Origin: Oxytricha trifallax
Lineage: Eukaryota > Ciliophora > Spirotrichea > Sporadotrichida > Oxytrichidae
DNA length: 64,000 nucleotides
Reading direction: 5' to 3'
Assembly: GCA_000711775.1 (NCBI GenBank)
Contig: ARYC01018364.1
Coordinates: 1-64,000, forward strand
Below the pieces are notes generated by a model that worked only from the letters and a program-made list of their open reading frames with translations, did no database searches and had not been told where the DNA came from. The position numbers and the translations under genes were made by a program. Positions 1 through 16,623 of this stretch are shown here, one piece after another; position 1 is the first letter of the stretch, and every line of letters starts with the position of its first letter.

Positions 1-276
1 ACTTAATGGGATATCTGGGCTCTAGCAGTAATAATAATAGAGAGCGACATGTCAAGAAACGATTACTGTAGCTGCAGAGGTGAGAGAGATTCTATGCAGA
101 GAATCAAGCAATATCTCGATGAAAATAAAATAAATGGAGGTCTCAGAGAACTTGCATACTCAAGTATTATCAAGCCAAGCTAAGAGAATTAACAAACTAT
201 TGAAACAATCAAACATCAACCTAGAAAGATAAAATTCAGAGAACTGCCACATGACTCTAAGCTTATGTTTGTGTGA
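1..276 (+). CDS. TBE 57-kDa protein, C-terminal part (protein-kinase-like domain)
   Basis: The frame is open from base 1 to TGA at 274-276 when TAA and TAG are read as Gln. It begins with a kinase subdomain IX-like string (WDIWALAVIIIE) and ends KFRELPHDSKLMFV, closely matching the C terminus KFRKLPHDAKVLFE of the corresponding protein in the TBE at 22 kb. TBE 57-kDa proteins combine zinc fingers with a kinase-like domain; their role in transposition or excision is not settled. The N-terminal two thirds lie upstream of the window. Confidence 0.75.
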
Positions 277-436
277 AATATTTTTAAAATTCGCTTGTTA
301 TACTCACTTAAAATACTAATATTTAAACATCAAACCCCTAATAAACCCTATTAAAACCCTAATAAAGTATGCACTAACAGTCTACTTTTATCTATAAAAA
401 ACTCAATTAAACTACTGAAAGGGTTTTGGGGTTTTG
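1..436. mobile_element. Right end of a telomere-bearing element (TBE), cut by window edge
   Basis: The last 16 bases (421-436) are G3T4G4T4G, the terminal telomere-like repeat of TBE transposons. The ~137 bases before it match the terminal inverted repeat of the nearly complete TBE at 21940-25905 (same TACTCACTTAAAATACTAAT start and the same CCCTAATAAACCCT-like tract). An ATT at 437-439 would be the 3-bp ANT target duplication; the other copy lies outside the window. The 57-kDa gene runs toward this end, so the element is inverted relative to the one at 22-26 kb. Confidence 0.85.
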
Positions 437-439
437 ATT

Positions 440-2909
440 GAAATTCAATAAAAAATTTAGGGGGGAAACTTTAGCTGCTCAAATAATAATTTTTTAAAAA
501 ATTATTTTATTTAACAGATATTTAAATGATTACAAAAATTTTAAGCCTGCTCAATTTTTTAATTAAAAATTAAAATAAATTGGGGGAGGTTAAAAGTATA
601 TAGCTATTTTCTACAAGTTAACTTGTAGAAAAATATAGAGTGCGTTCAAAACAGGATTTATTATTGTTTAAGGTAGTTCAAAGTAGTTTAAACATAAATC
701 TATCCACAGGAAAGGTTTGTATAAATGTTTTTCTTGAATGCTACAAAAGTAATGCATCCTCAATCATGGTTGCGCTTTATTTTCACGAATATATCATACT
801 TTGTTGCTTAAGTAACTATTATAATATAATAGAAAACAAGTTTTTATTAAAGCATCAAAACTCCAATTCATGCTTAGTCAGTGAATTGACACACGTTCAT
901 TAATGCGACTAAGCGACTATTAATAAGGACTATAGTTGATGACGAAGTTGATTGAGAGAAATCGTAACTAGTATAAACATGAAAGTCAGAGTATACAACT
1001 ACTCTTCACCCTTGTTGATTTATGTGGTTCGTGAGTATGTCTTGATTACCACTATTAACTTAAACTATTAATCAATCTAATCAACCTCAGTTATAATCAT
1101 TTGTCTTAAACTTAAGATTCATAAACGAGGAACTTTTCAACTAGGCTATCGCTGACAGTTGGATTTATTTCTTAAAATTTAGATCAATAAAGTTCCTTTC
1201 ATTTGTTTTTTAATATCCAAACTTAATATTCTAAGAAATTATAATACGCTATATTATGCTATAGTATATAAAATAACATCAATATTTACAATAATCTCTT
1301 ATATCGATTTAATTCCAAAGCAAAAATTGTCATTTAGTTTTCATATTTTGTAGCTTTTTCAAAAAATACTTCATGAGCTTGTCTAACCTCATCTCCATTT
1401 AATTTGAAAATTGGTTCATAGATAAAAATTTTCTGAAATTATATAAAATTATTTTTATATTTTAAATAAATTTATAATAAAATGTTAGATCTAAAGACTT
1501 CAGAGTTAGTTAAGAAGATATATCAGTTGCATTACTAATATTATTGCCTTTTACATTATTTTGTACTTTATTGTTCTTATCGATTGATTTCATATTTTAA
1601 GGGGATTTCTGGGGTTTTTACTGTTATAATTATTGGCATGTTTTATATATACATTTTTATCAATTAAATAATTTAAAACGAAGTTAAATTAATTATAGAT
1701 TACTATATAATAGTGCTTTACAATTAAATCCTCGAAAGCCTCACACATATATAAGCTGCACACTCATCACTAACTTCATTATAATGTAATTTAACTAATT
1801 TATTAAGTTCACTATTTGTCAGTATTTTTATAATTTCTAAGATTGCTGTGTCTCTTAGTTCGTTACTAAAAAATAAAAGTTTTATATAATAGTAATAGCG
1901 TAATTATTGAACAATATATACTACCAAGACTGAATTTTACTAGTTAAGTTTCCATGTTCTTCAAGTATTAAAAAATTAGGTCACCTCCCTCAGAACTAAT
2001 AGAATTAAACTCAAGATTTAGTTCTTTTAAATTGAGGGAGTTTTAATTCAGAGTATAGAATTAGAACGCTATACCATCCTTGCCTAATTTGCTACTTTCT
2101 ATAAAAAATATTAATGAGGGTTCAATGCTTGAAGAATATCTTTGTTAGAGAAATATTGTAAAAGTTGGATTAAACAGATAGAGTTAAGTGTACATGAAAA
2201 CTTTCACTTTTTAAATGAGTACATACATAATTCAAGAATTTCTGAGGATTTATAGATTTTTAAAGCTTCACAAAGATATTCAGAAGCGAATTTCCCAAGA
2301 TAGTTACTCTCTATAAATAATGTTAAAATTGTTCATTTATAATATATAGCTTGATCTTCTTTTTAGTAACTTAATTAAGTTGATATGCTTAATTTTGATA
2401 GAGTAAGCTAAGAATTTGCCTATATCCTCTGTCCCGGAATCCCCTAGGTGCTTGAAGCTCAAGCGTATTTTCTAAGTGTCCTATTTAAATCCATACTTTT
2501 TACAATTTATTCAATTTCTTCCTTTGATGCTTGTTTCAAGCGTTCTATAAAAGCAGATTCAATTTGAGTTTATTTGTAAAGATATAATTATATAATTGTT
2601 ATTTACATTGTGGAGGCACAAAAACAGCTGAAGTTATTTATTTCTTCAAATTATATGTAGAATCATGAATATTAGCATTTCCCTTTGAGTGATTAGAGTC
2701 ATCTTTGAATTACTTCACAGGACATGTTGAGGATGATTAAGTGCACACCATTTTATTAAGATTAAAATATGATTTTAAAAATCTCTAGAATAAATTTAAT
2801 TATAATACTAATCAATTAAACGTGCTTTTCTGTAAATGTTAATTTTTCATCGATTTCTTTGTATTACAATACTAAATTAAAATTAATAATTAAATTTAAG
2901 AAGAATATC
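440..2909. other. AT-rich germline-limited spacer
   Basis: No convincing coding segment was found. The stretch holds a 26-bp palindrome (607-632) and scattered G4T3-4-like tracts near 1600. An open frame around 640-900 has no recognisable motif and a length expected by chance when only TGA stops. Confidence 0.5.
607..632. repeat. 26-bp perfect palindrome
   Basis: The arms TTTTCTACAAGTT and its exact reverse complement abut with no spacer. It lies 170 bp outside the TBE end. Function unknown. Confidence 0.8.
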
Positions 2910-5900
2910 ATGTCAACTAAAATGCCTAAGCCAAAATCAAACGGTTTCAGCTTCCCCCTAGACCCTTTACAAATAATATCTTGGCTAGTTTTTTCATTGA
3001 AAATCTGTATATTTTACACTTTGGAGCGCTAGGCCATTCAGAATACTATATTGAGGACAATGGTAATGTAAGAAATTATAATTTACTATTTTTTTATGTA
3101 ATAATTGGTTATATTTAGAGAGATTACTTAACTCTGCAAGTTATAATGTAAAATAAATCGGAAAATTAATGCCAAAATTACAATTAATGCAGATTATTTA
3201 TTTATAAAAGTTACTCTTTAATTGCTGTATTTACAATCATATGCACATACATTGACCCAACTGATGCACTAGTTTAGAAATAAAAACATTTCCAAAAACA
3301 TATAATTGATTTCAGACTTGTTGATAAAAACTAAGATAAATTTTACAATATGAATTTTGATAAGAATTTAATTAGAAAAGAAGAGTCAAATTTCAAATAA
3401 ATAAACACTTAGAATGAAAAAGAAATTAATAATAAGATAAAATGGTGAAAAAATGTTATAAATATTAAATTAATAGTTAACTGAAGAATAGAAGCAAAAT
3501 TAAATAAATCGTTAGTAATCTATAATGAGACAAGAAAGGCTGCTAACTATTTAGTAAAATAATTGTATTACTACTGAAAATAATAATAATGAAAATATTC
3601 ACCAATAAACTTAAGTGTAGTAAGATTAGTAAGAGAATATTTGGCTATGAGGAAGCATCCTCCCCCCCCCATAATGTATACTTTTCATTTTGTAGTCTGA
3701 TAGAGTTTTTGACGCTGAGTAATAGTAGCTAATGAACATGGGGTGTGCGAGCAATAGTTTTGGAGCTAAGACATCATCAAAGTCACTTTTTATATATAAA
3801 AATCATTATAAATTTTACAAAAATTTTCAAATTTATCACAAAATTTAATTTCTCTAAAATAAATGATTTTAGCAGTTTTTAACTATTTTAACAAATTATA
3901 AATAATTTATTTTATTTTATAAAGCGATTTAAAAATAATTTTAACTTTTATTTAAGATTTTTTTTAAAGATATTAAAAGTTCACATTATAAAATTAAAAT
4001 AAATTATTTATAATTTGTTAAAATAGTTAAAAACTGCTAAAATCATTTATTTTAGAGAAATTAAATTTTGTGATAAATTTGAAAATTTTTAAAATTTATA
4101 ATGATTTTTATATATAAAAAGTGACTTTGATGATGTCATAGCTCCAAAATTATTGCTCGCACATCCCATGTTTATTAGCTACTATTACTCAGCGTCAAAA
4201 ACTCTATCAGACTACAAAATGAAAAGTATACATTATGGGGGGGGAGGATGCTTCCCCATAGCCGAATATTTAAAATAAAATTCAGCAATTCTCTTAAATA
4301 GAGTAGTAGAATATTAATTTGAAATTATTTTTTCATAAGTCTATTAACTAAAAATAAGAGAAAATTTAATCATAATCATTTCCTAGGAATTTAAGGTTAA
4401 TCAAACTTTATTTTAAATTGAATATGTAAGTGAAACAAAACCTACAATTTATCTCATAATCAAACCCAGCAACTCATCTTAAAGCAAAGACATAAGTTTA
4501 TTAGAAAGAAAATTAATAGAAAAATTAATGTGCAGAAAGAACTTGTTAGTAATACAAAACCAAGAAGAATTGGAAATCTAGCTTATAAACATAATAAATT
4601 GTAGAAATACCTATAGACCCCACATAAATCCAATTATGTCCCTATTGTCAAGCCTTTTCCTCATTAAAATCTAAACATTGCTCATAATGTGATAGATGCT
4701 GTGGAGACTTTGATCATCATTGTAGATGGCTGAATAATTTGTATAGGAGGCAGAAATTACAAATAATTTGCTATTTTAATTGGAATCATACAAATTCATG
4801 TTGTTATGCAGATATGTCTCTAAGTATTCCTGATAGTAAACTATATAAATTTTTCACTCTTTATAGAATATTATGATTGATCCAGACAAAAACAAGTATT
4901 TTAAATCTATTAAAATCACTAATTTTTTTTCTTAAGTTTAGTTTATAACTATAAAATTTATAAATTTATACTATTTTGAGCAGTAGAACCAAACAAAAGA
5001 AGAGTTAGAGCAAAATATATTCGGTAAATATCGCTTAAACCACGATCTATTAAGATTTTATGTGAGTATCGTAATAATTCTATTGATAATAAACTTTTTG
5101 GTATTATTTGAGAGTATTTACCTTGTGGGGCTACATTTATATTTATGGAAGAGAGGCATTTCCACTTTCGATTATATCATGCAATCGAGGTTGAGAGTTC
5201 ATTTTTTAATTTAACTTGAATTGTCATAAATTAAAATGTAAATTCAAATAAGACAAGTTAATTCTTTTAAGTTTGATGATATTAACTTTTATATAAAACT
5301 TGACTTATTTAGATTTATAAGAGTAAAAAAGTATATAACAGAAAGTTTCAACAATTCAACAATTAACTCCCTAAATAAACCGAACTTTCTCCCCATAATA
5401 ACTTGAATTTTCGTAACAATAATCAGCTGCCTCACATTTTTGACACTTAAGCCTATAAAAACATAGTTTAAAACACAGATGGGCCTAATAATCAGCAAAT
5501 TATGTATACTTAAAATTATTTTGAGACGCATGTCATTAATAACAATTAGAATGGGTTAACGAGGAGTTAAGGGGAATTGGATAATTAATCATAGAGTGAA
5601 GTTTCAAGTGTAACAATCATTATGAATTTTTATCTATTTTATAAAAATGCTGAATTCAATGAGTATAAAATTGCTTGAATGCAGAACTTAAGTGCAAGTA
5701 TAGATATAAGAGGTAAATTTGATGGTTTTCAATCCTAAACAAGCAGATCAACTCAGAATTTCAATAAAATGTACAAACCATAATTAGCTTCAACAAATAT
5801 TCCTTTTTAATAGCATGAGTTCTAGAATCACAGCTCCTTCAAAAATTAAAATTCTCTGTAAAACAAGAATATTAAACCCAAACCAAGAGCAAATAGATAA

Positions 5901-6506
5901 TTAATGTCAAAACATGCCTCAAATTACTAAATAGGCTTAAATGAAACTATAAGCGATAAATAACTGCAAAATTTACCTTATTCATCCTCATCGCAGCATA
6001 AACTCTCAAATCCTAATCCTAAGACAGTTTATAACACTTTTTATCAAGGAATTGCTCCTTTATAATAAAAAGTTTAATTGCCTCAAATTTATAAAAATAA
6101 CACCATTAACTAAAGAAACTATGAAATATAAAATGAAAAGTTTTACGTACAATAGTATCAAAATAATATAAATTATATAAATGGGAATATAAATTCTAAT
6201 CATTAGTTGCAGTAATAATAAATAATAGAGAATGAGTTAATAGAAGATGAAGGCTTGATATTTGTTAACAAAAGATATAAGAAAATTCTAGAAAATGACG
6301 CAAAATCATATATGAAACAAGCCCTGATAAATAAGCTCATAAAAATAGTTGAAAAGAATTCTTAATATTTTAAGAGGAGCAGTAAAAACATTCCAGATTT
6401 GAAGTATATGCATAAAATTGAAGGATAGGAAATAAGTTATAAATCAAGCATTAAAATTAAGAAAATTACTAGTATTAGCAGCTCTAAACATATTGAGGAT
6501 CTTTGA
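2910..6506 (+). CDS. DHHC-type protein S-palmitoyltransferase, segmented gene
   Basis: The product should be a membrane enzyme that transfers palmitate to protein cysteines. Segments in order: ~2910-3025, starting at an ATG and encoding NGFSFPLDPLQIISW, as in the ZDHHC1/11 N terminus; ~3228-3295 (CTYIDPTDA); ~4630-4810, the cysteine-rich domain with CPYC, SKHCSQCDRC, DHHC and WLNN, then CIGGRNYKQF; ~4980-5215 with hydrophobic helices and YLVGLHLYLW followed by ISTFDYI, matching the TTxE region; ~5675-6506, a hydrophilic Gln/Asn-rich tail ending at TGA. One extra T after WLNN (near 4738) breaks the frame. Because motifs before and after it fit perfectly, this is an indel, not a boundary. The IES between the second and third segments contains a 635-bp foldback element. 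The gene converges on the tRNA ligase, whose stop lies ~73 bp away. Confidence 0.85.
3636..4270. repeat. 635-bp foldback (MITE-like) element inside an IES
   Basis: The outer ~285 bp at each end are near-perfect inverted repeats around a ~70-bp AT-rich loop. The ends read AATATTTGGCTATG and its complement, followed inside by a run of 8-10 C (or G). It lies within the germline spacer between the second and third DHHC gene segments, so it should be lost when that IES is removed. No protein is encoded. Confidence 0.9.
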
Positions 6507-6578
6507 TAAAGATAATATTTACATGTATTTAGAAAACTATTCTAACTTATTAATACTGTTGAAGTCTTTTCTCATAAT

Positions 6579-7240
6579 TCAAAATAATGTACAAATTATA
6601 AAATTAATATTAAGTTTCTCCAAACAATTTAATTCGATACTCAATTATAAAACTTCTTAGTCCTGCCCTAGAACACCACTTGCTCCTTCAACCTTATAAA
6701 ATAGCATGTCTAGCAAAGCTTTTTCATCTACATTTTCTACCAAACCTTGCCCTATTTCTTAGTTTTTAAAGGTCTTCTCATATATTTCACTAAATAACTG
6801 GCCCTTAATGCAGGTGCTTTCAAGTATGTCGTTCGAGAATTTATTAAATAACAAATGTCAATAAATTTGCGTAAATTATTATAATTATTTGAAGTGAATT
6901 TTGCAGTAACATGGAAGAGCATAGTGTTCATATGAGGTATTTTATTTTGTACTTCAATTTTAGGTCTTCATAAACTAGTCACTATTTTACCTTTGAAATA
7001 AACGACTGCTCTTATCTCAACGGGAACATTATATATTATCTAATTTAACAGATTTTTTTAAAAAATACATTTTTAATGACGATAAAATTAAAAAATAAGT
7101 AATTTGGGACATCTTGATTTTCTTCAAACTTCTTAAGAAATTGATATCTGATTGGCATGCTGAATTTACCTAAGAAAGAAGTCGTTACGTGGAAATATTT
7201 AGCTTTAGTCCATGTGTCTTTTTGACTTTTTATCATCATT
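6579..7240 (-). other. 2H phosphodiesterase domain segments of the tRNA ligase
   Basis: Two H-x-T motifs about 60 residues apart (FHVTT and FHVTA), with IRAVVYFKGK between them, match the cyclic phosphodiesterase fold. The last segment (~6579-6836) is a hydrophilic tail ending CTLF before TGA. Confidence 0.65.
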
Positions 7241-10200
7241 TTTCATAGAATCTATGCATTATTAGAGCAGAATAGTCATTAATATATTGTATAGTAATAA
7301 ATCTACTTAGAAATAAATTGTATTATTAAGAGCATCTTATAATAGTCTTTTTGTTCTTCTTCTTCTTAATCTTCTTCTTCTATGTCTATTAGCTTAAGCT
7401 ATTCAATTATATATGATAATACTTATTCCAGTTTTATATTTATATTTTTTATGATTTAATAATTAATTTAGTATAAATTTCCCTAAACTTTTCTTAATTA
7501 ATATTTCCATTTACCTTATTTTATTAATTATCATATTTATTATATATAAACAAGTTTCATGTTAATTTCTGGATCATCCTCTACGCTCACTCCTAGATAC
7601 AATTGAAGTTTTTCCTTCTTCAAATGCCACTAATCTTAGTAATCCTTCATAGTTTGATCTTAATCCTAAGATTGTAAAACTTTTTCTTCTTCCTCCAATA
7701 CTTCATCTGATTGTATGGTTCTAGAGTTCTACAAAACACTTTATATATGATTGTAACATTTATTATAGATATTAATGTAGGAAAAAGAAATATTCAATAT
7801 AAGTTCTAATTAGGGCATTGAGAATTGAGTTATCTAAGTCAGTTTAGTCTATTTTGGCATGCTCAGGATAGTAATCTTTCAATTTTAAGGATTCATCTAT
7901 GAATTGCCGGTAAATTTGAATGTGTGATGAAATAAAAGACTCTTTATATAATAACATGCTTATTATTGATAAATTAATGAATATGTTTACTTCGTTTAAG
8001 GACTTGCAATCAGCAGTAAGAGGTGTTTTGAAATAGTCTAATTTGTACTATTATAGGAGGTGTGAATCAAACTTGACATGTAAATACAAATGGGAAAACA
8101 TCAAAAGAATCTAAGCTGTTTCAATGGGATTTGAGTTGTCGAGTGTTTCGTGGTCATCTCTAGACATTAATCTCAAGAAAACACTGAATAAAAAAGTTGT
8201 AACTGAATTAATTAAATATAATTCACAAAATTTTATAGAGACTCTAAAAATAAACTTAACTGTATAATTTTGAAATGAAAGGGTATCTTCTGATTAGGTC
8301 GGAAATCTTTGGTATAAGATAGACTTTCTTTAAAATTACATTCTTCGGGGTGTTTTATTCAACAACCTCGGCTGCCCTAGGTAAGCCGGTTATAGGATGA
8401 TTTTTATCAAGATAAACAATGTTAATTTTACTTGGAGATTTATCAATTTTCCTTAATATTTTCCCCAATTGATTGTGATACATAGTCAAAGTCTAATAAA
8501 ATATCTTCCTCAAATGAAAATTGTTTACTACTATATAACCTCAAAATTTTACATCTTTTTTATATTACTCAAAGCGTTCTTATTAGACTATTCAAAAGTT
8601 TATTACCTACTTAACTTTTTATTAGTCATTAGATTCTGCATGACTTTCCCTCTGCACTCGGCGCTTGAGACTGATTCAAAACGCCATCCAAATTTATACA
8701 CAACATATTTTTCCAGGTAGTTTTTAAAAGTTGATTCTCCACTGCCTGTGGTGTCAAATGGTATCACAACTATCACTTTCTTTGGTTCTGTTCATTGTCT
8801 TAAGTTCATGTAAACAGAAAATAAAATTAAAAGGTGAGATATATTGAACAATATAAATATCAAAACAATCATTTTATCTTTCTGCTAACAAAAAAGAAGC
8901 CAATTATCGAATATATTATAATATATTCATAATTTTACTAATATGGTTTATTTTCGATTCGATAGTTGGATATATAGTATCAATATCAACTTCCTCGCTA
9001 GCTTTTATCTGCTATTGCTAAATTTTATATTATTTGAGTTCTTCCTGTTCTCTTTCTCTAACTTCTTTAGACTCTTCTGGCATTCTACAAATGTAAATTT
9101 GCTTTGACTTTTAGCAATATTTAAAGCGTTTAGTAAATCTTCGAATATATTTTTAACTTGAATAACACTGCTGATTGGATTTATTTTCTATTGATACAGA
9201 ACGAGCTGGTCTTCAAAATGTCTGTTTAAAGCTGCTTTTAAAGTGGGGAGACCCTCCACTTTATTTTTGAATTGGTAATCTATAAAATGAACCTTAGCAT
9301 TGATATGAAACCCGTAACTTAACAATTTTACATCTTTTTTATGTATAGATTGCTCTAATTGATCCAATAATTCCACTAAAAATGGAGTGAAGAAGAGCAA
9401 TACTATCAAATTAGGCTTTAAAATGGGTGTGGCCAACTTTTAATATAATAGTTCATATCAACTTTGTAAATCTTCTTGGTATGAATTTAGATTAATGATA
9501 TAGTAGGAATTTTGTAAAAGTTCAAGATTATCTTGGGATAAGATGCCTGGAGGAGTTAGAAGTTTAATATTGGCTTGGTATTGTTTTCATTTAAAGTTGG
9601 TTGAGTTTTTGGATTCTTCTTCATGAGAAATTAATTAGATTCTTTTTAAGAAATAAAATTTATTAATGAATCATTTTAATATAAATGAGTAATAGGACTT
9701 TCTATATGAGTAATTTCCTATGGTCTTTAATATACAGTTTCTTATTACTTATCGAATACAACATTTTAATAATAATAGAATTAAATAAAAACAAATATTA
9801 TATGATAACTTTTATCACAGATGACCCAAATAAATTGGCATCAAGAACGTTCAATTACATTTTCTTTTTATGATACTCTATCAATCCTTCTTGAAGTTAT
9901 ATTTGAATAATTATTTGCTTATTTTATATCAAACTAATATATAAATTTAAAGTTGATTTACACATTGTTTAAAGCGGATATTCTTGGTTCAGGATCATCA
10001 TTTACATAATCAAATGAAGCTTTTAATAAAATGACATAGAACTCAATGAGTTATAATTCGAATTAAATTTAATTCAAGTTTAATGCCATTTATTGAACTT
10101 AGACTTTCGGGAAAGATTAACTATTAAAAGTAATTGAGTGATAAGGCAGTTCGCTTCCTTCAGTAATTGAACTCATTTCTCTTTGGAAGGCATTAATGAT

Positions 10201-12219
10201 ATGATCATGAGATTTTCTAGCTCTTCCCTTTTCATCTGCTTTGGCTTCATGTCTGTAGAATCCACGTAACTTTTCTCTGATTTTTCTGAAAATTCTGTAC
10301 TCAATTGTCTTCAACTTGGCTAGATTTTTTCTGTTGTTTCAAAAATATTCATCTGTTTATGAATATATATTAATCAAACTTAGGACTTTATCTTTAGATT
10401 TTGTCTCTTTTTACCAAGTACTTCAATTAAAAATATCTTTATAAGTAGCTCATTTTATACTCAAAAATTTCATTTTATCTTTGATATTCTGTAATAGAGG
10501 ACACTACCCTCTTCTTCATCAACGATCTTACACTTGACTACATCTCTAAGAACTTTATACAGCCCATTTCAAAGCATCTCATAGCTGTTGTACAAACCAT
10601 GACTCTCGATTCTCACTACATTCAAGTCATAACGCTTGAAAAAGTCTATAGCTTAATCAGTTAGCCAGCATATCTCAGGGGAGTAGTTTTCAACCACAGC
10701 GTAGAAAATGAGGGTAAACTTTAGATAATATAAAATATTTTTGAGTGTTAATTAAGTTTTATAGAGGTTTAGTCTGATTGTATTTCACCATGTGTTGATG
10801 TTCACTGTTTCCTATGTACTCAGCTACTAATGTTTTATTAGCCATATCTTTCATCAATTGATCTATCAGTTATGGATCTTTCTCTCTGAGATTATAATAT
10901 CAAAATTTATTTAAAAAAAAGGTTTTAATCTTCACCCCAAAATTCCAACATTTCAAAATAATTAGAATCAGTGAATCTATAAATGAATATTATTTCCAAG
11001 TAGAAAAATAAATATATTGATCATCAAGCTTGTTGAACCAGACATCAAGAATTTTTCTGGCAAAGTTAAAATGCTAATTATCGTATTTCTTAACGTCTTC
11101 TCTGTCTCTCAACAATATTCCAACATTTTGGAGGCTGAAATCCAGCAGTCAACATCTGGATTGTAGGAAATCTATGCGCTCTCACCTTTAGCTTTTAAGG
11201 TTTTTAAGATCTCAACGTCATCTACTGCAAGCAGAGTTTGGAAAGCTAAACTTTTTATATATAACTTATTCAGTGAAATGATTTTGTTTGTGCTCTAAAT
11301 GAATAAAAAGTTAAAGATATACAAAAGTTAAACAATATTAAATATAATAGCTTCAGCTAAGATTTTATTTTTTATGCAAAAACTTGTGGAGGATAGATGA
11401 TTGTCTTCATAACGAGTTCTTGGATCTACAAATTCAATTGTTAAGTCAAAGAACTTAGTCAACCCTTTTCTACCCATGTATTATATAATAAAAGTTTTAA
11501 TCTTTGATCTTTTGTTTTCATTTTTACGGAGCTATTCTTAATAAATCGCAATATAATTTCTTAAAATGTATCTTCGAAGAACTTTTCCAGCACAGGTTAT
11601 TTCTTCTCCAACTTCATATTTCTTCATTTCTTTCTCAACTATCTCAATGATAAATAATTTTTAATATGAGGTGATTAAATATTAACATCATATATATTTA
11701 TATGATTGTGTTTCCACTTATGATAGTTTTAACGAGAAATCCGTCAAGAGCATAGGTTTCATCCTCCCCAATGCCTCTAGTGTTAAGTTTAAGATAATTT
11801 TAAACTTATTTTTAATTTATATATACATTATTTTTTTTTAAAGATCAAGCATGTTAACTCCGATATTCTATGCCCCTTCCAGTCCTACCAATTCCATATT
11901 GTGACTTCCTCTGGAACTAAAGATTCCTTTCCTTTGATAAATTCATTCATAGATTGAGATAATTAAGCCAGGGTGTCGACATTATCGTTGAATTTGGCTT
12001 CATTTAAAGATACATGCACTTATGAGGCAGACTTAACATGGCTAAATTGATTGTTCAATAGCTTTTTAAGTTTTAAATACTTTTAATAATCTTAAAATTA
12101 TTCTACTACTCAAAAAGTAAATATTCACAGTAAAAAGTAATGATAAATTTTTAATTCTTGTGCCCAGTCTTAATGGTCATATAGATTCTTAATTGCTAAT
12201 CATCAATTTTGTGCTTCAT
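6579..12219 (-). CDS. Trl1-type tRNA ligase (RNA ligase + polynucleotide kinase + 2H phosphodiesterase), segmented
   Basis: The protein joins tRNA exon halves after splicing: it opens the 2',3'-cyclic phosphate, phosphorylates the 5' end and ligates. About 18 segments read in linear order on this strand. Ligase part (12219 to ~10110): nucleotidyltransferase motif I KAKGES (~11181-11198), motif III-like LVAEYIG (~10830), motif IV EEGSVLYY (~10491-10518) and motif V KLKTIEY (~10300). Kinase part (~8790-8285): P-loop-like TTGSGEST and later VYLDKNHP. Phosphodiesterase part (~7240 to 6579): two H-x-T motifs, FHVTTSFLGK (~7190) and MLFHVTAKF (~6912). The start is the ATG at 12217-12219; the stop is TGA at 6579-6581. 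The domain order is that of fungal Trl1. The P-loop has Glu where Lys is expected. A few one-base frame breaks occur within segments. Confidence 0.8.
8285..8790 (-). other. Polynucleotide-kinase domain segments of the tRNA ligase
   Basis: One segment (~8600-8790) carries the P-loop region followed by FGWRFESVSSAECRGK. The next (~8285-8455) carries IVYLDKNHPITGLPR, a motif seen in kinases fused to RNA ligases. Their position between the ligase and phosphodiesterase parts supports the three-domain assignment. Confidence 0.65.
10110..12219 (-). other. Ligase (adenylyltransferase) domain segments of the tRNA ligase
   Basis: Approximate coding segments: 12130-12219, 11846-12062, 11708-11800, 11565-11660, 11365-11480, ~10985-11255, 10780-10893, 10490-10705 and 10110-10322. 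The intervening stretches are AT-rich and frame-breaking, as expected of IESs. All nucleotidyltransferase motifs occur in the canonical order. Confidence 0.7.
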
Positions 12220-12556
12220 ATCTTAAATTCCATGATTTTTATGTTAAAAAACTAACTAATATCTATTAATGTTTACTTACTATAATATCCCTCAGATTTC
12301 ATTAGTTTTTATATTTAAAATACCCACTTACCTCTCTTAATTTCTTAGTTACTAGTCATAGCGAATTTATATGTGATGATTGGATAAGATATTACAAATG
12401 ATTTTGATTAATCGTCAAAGTAAATCAAAGAATATATTATTAATTAATAATAGTTCATTACAAATAGGTAGGTACTAAAGCAATCATATACATTATTCCG
12501 CAATATCTTTATGTCATTTTCCAATGCCAAGATATTAACTATACTTTTATATATCA

Positions 12557-12568
12557 GGGGTTTTGGGG
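12557..12568. other. Telomere-like G4T4G4 tract
   Basis: This isolated GGGGTTTTGGGG lies between the divergent tRNA ligase (start 12219) and LysRS (start 12699) genes. It could be a remnant of a TBE end or chance. No inverted-repeat sequence flanks it. Confidence 0.5.
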
Positions 12569-12698
12569 TAGAAATTAAATAAAATATGGTATTTTTATTA
12601 TGTAAATAACTGTGATTAAATACATTAAGTTATAATTTTTAAATTAAGATATTTGAGCAAATCCATCTAAACAATTATTATATAGAACAATTCACAAA

Positions 12699-15514
<2,816 letters not shown>

Positions 15515-15519
15515 TAATA

Positions 15520-16040
15520 ACCTGTTTATATTAAAACTTTAATGATGATATGGGAACAGATTCTTAATGGAAATAGGAAATAATCAGCATTTAATTTTAT
15601 TTTACACTTTCATCAAATTGACTATTCTATTCTTTATTAATAAATAATGTATTCTTTTTAATTATAATGAACAGTGTAAAATATATCTATATTTATATAG
15701 TAATAAGAAATCTGTCGAAAAGAGAGTAGAAGAAAAGTAAATTATAAAAAGCGATTGATCGATATGTTAAAAATTGTATCTTGATAATAATTTGAAAGAG
15801 ATATTCTAGAAACATATAATAAAAAGAAAGATTTTGCAAAGAAATTAAGACTAAGCCTTTTTGCTCAATATACTATACTAATCGTAAAGCTAATGCTTGT
15901 GCAAATAAAAATATATATAAAAAATCAGATTCAATGAAGTTTTATGTTTAAATGAAAACTATATAAAATTGGATTGCCTATCAAAGTAGAGACTTTGATA
16001 TAAAAGTATAATTATAGTATTTTGTTAGTCTGATTTCTGA
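15520..16040. other. Intergenic AT-rich spacer
   Basis: It lies between the 3' ends of LysRS (+) and the ubiquitin-conjugating enzyme (-). Nothing recognisable. Confidence 0.5.
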
Positions 16041-16042
16041 AC

Positions 16043-16623
<581 letters not shown>

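Noticed and set aside
640-903. 87-codon open frame (+)
   Set aside because: No motif; the length is ordinary when most AT-rich frames lack TGA, and it lies in spacer next to a TBE end.
1980-2045. Possible hairpin with CTCCCTCA / TGAGGGAG arms
   Set aside because: Only 8-bp arms around a long loop; compatible with chance.
5289-5531. 80-codon open frame (-) within the DHHC gene region
   Set aside because: It lies on the opposite strand in an IES of the DHHC gene and has no recognisable motif.
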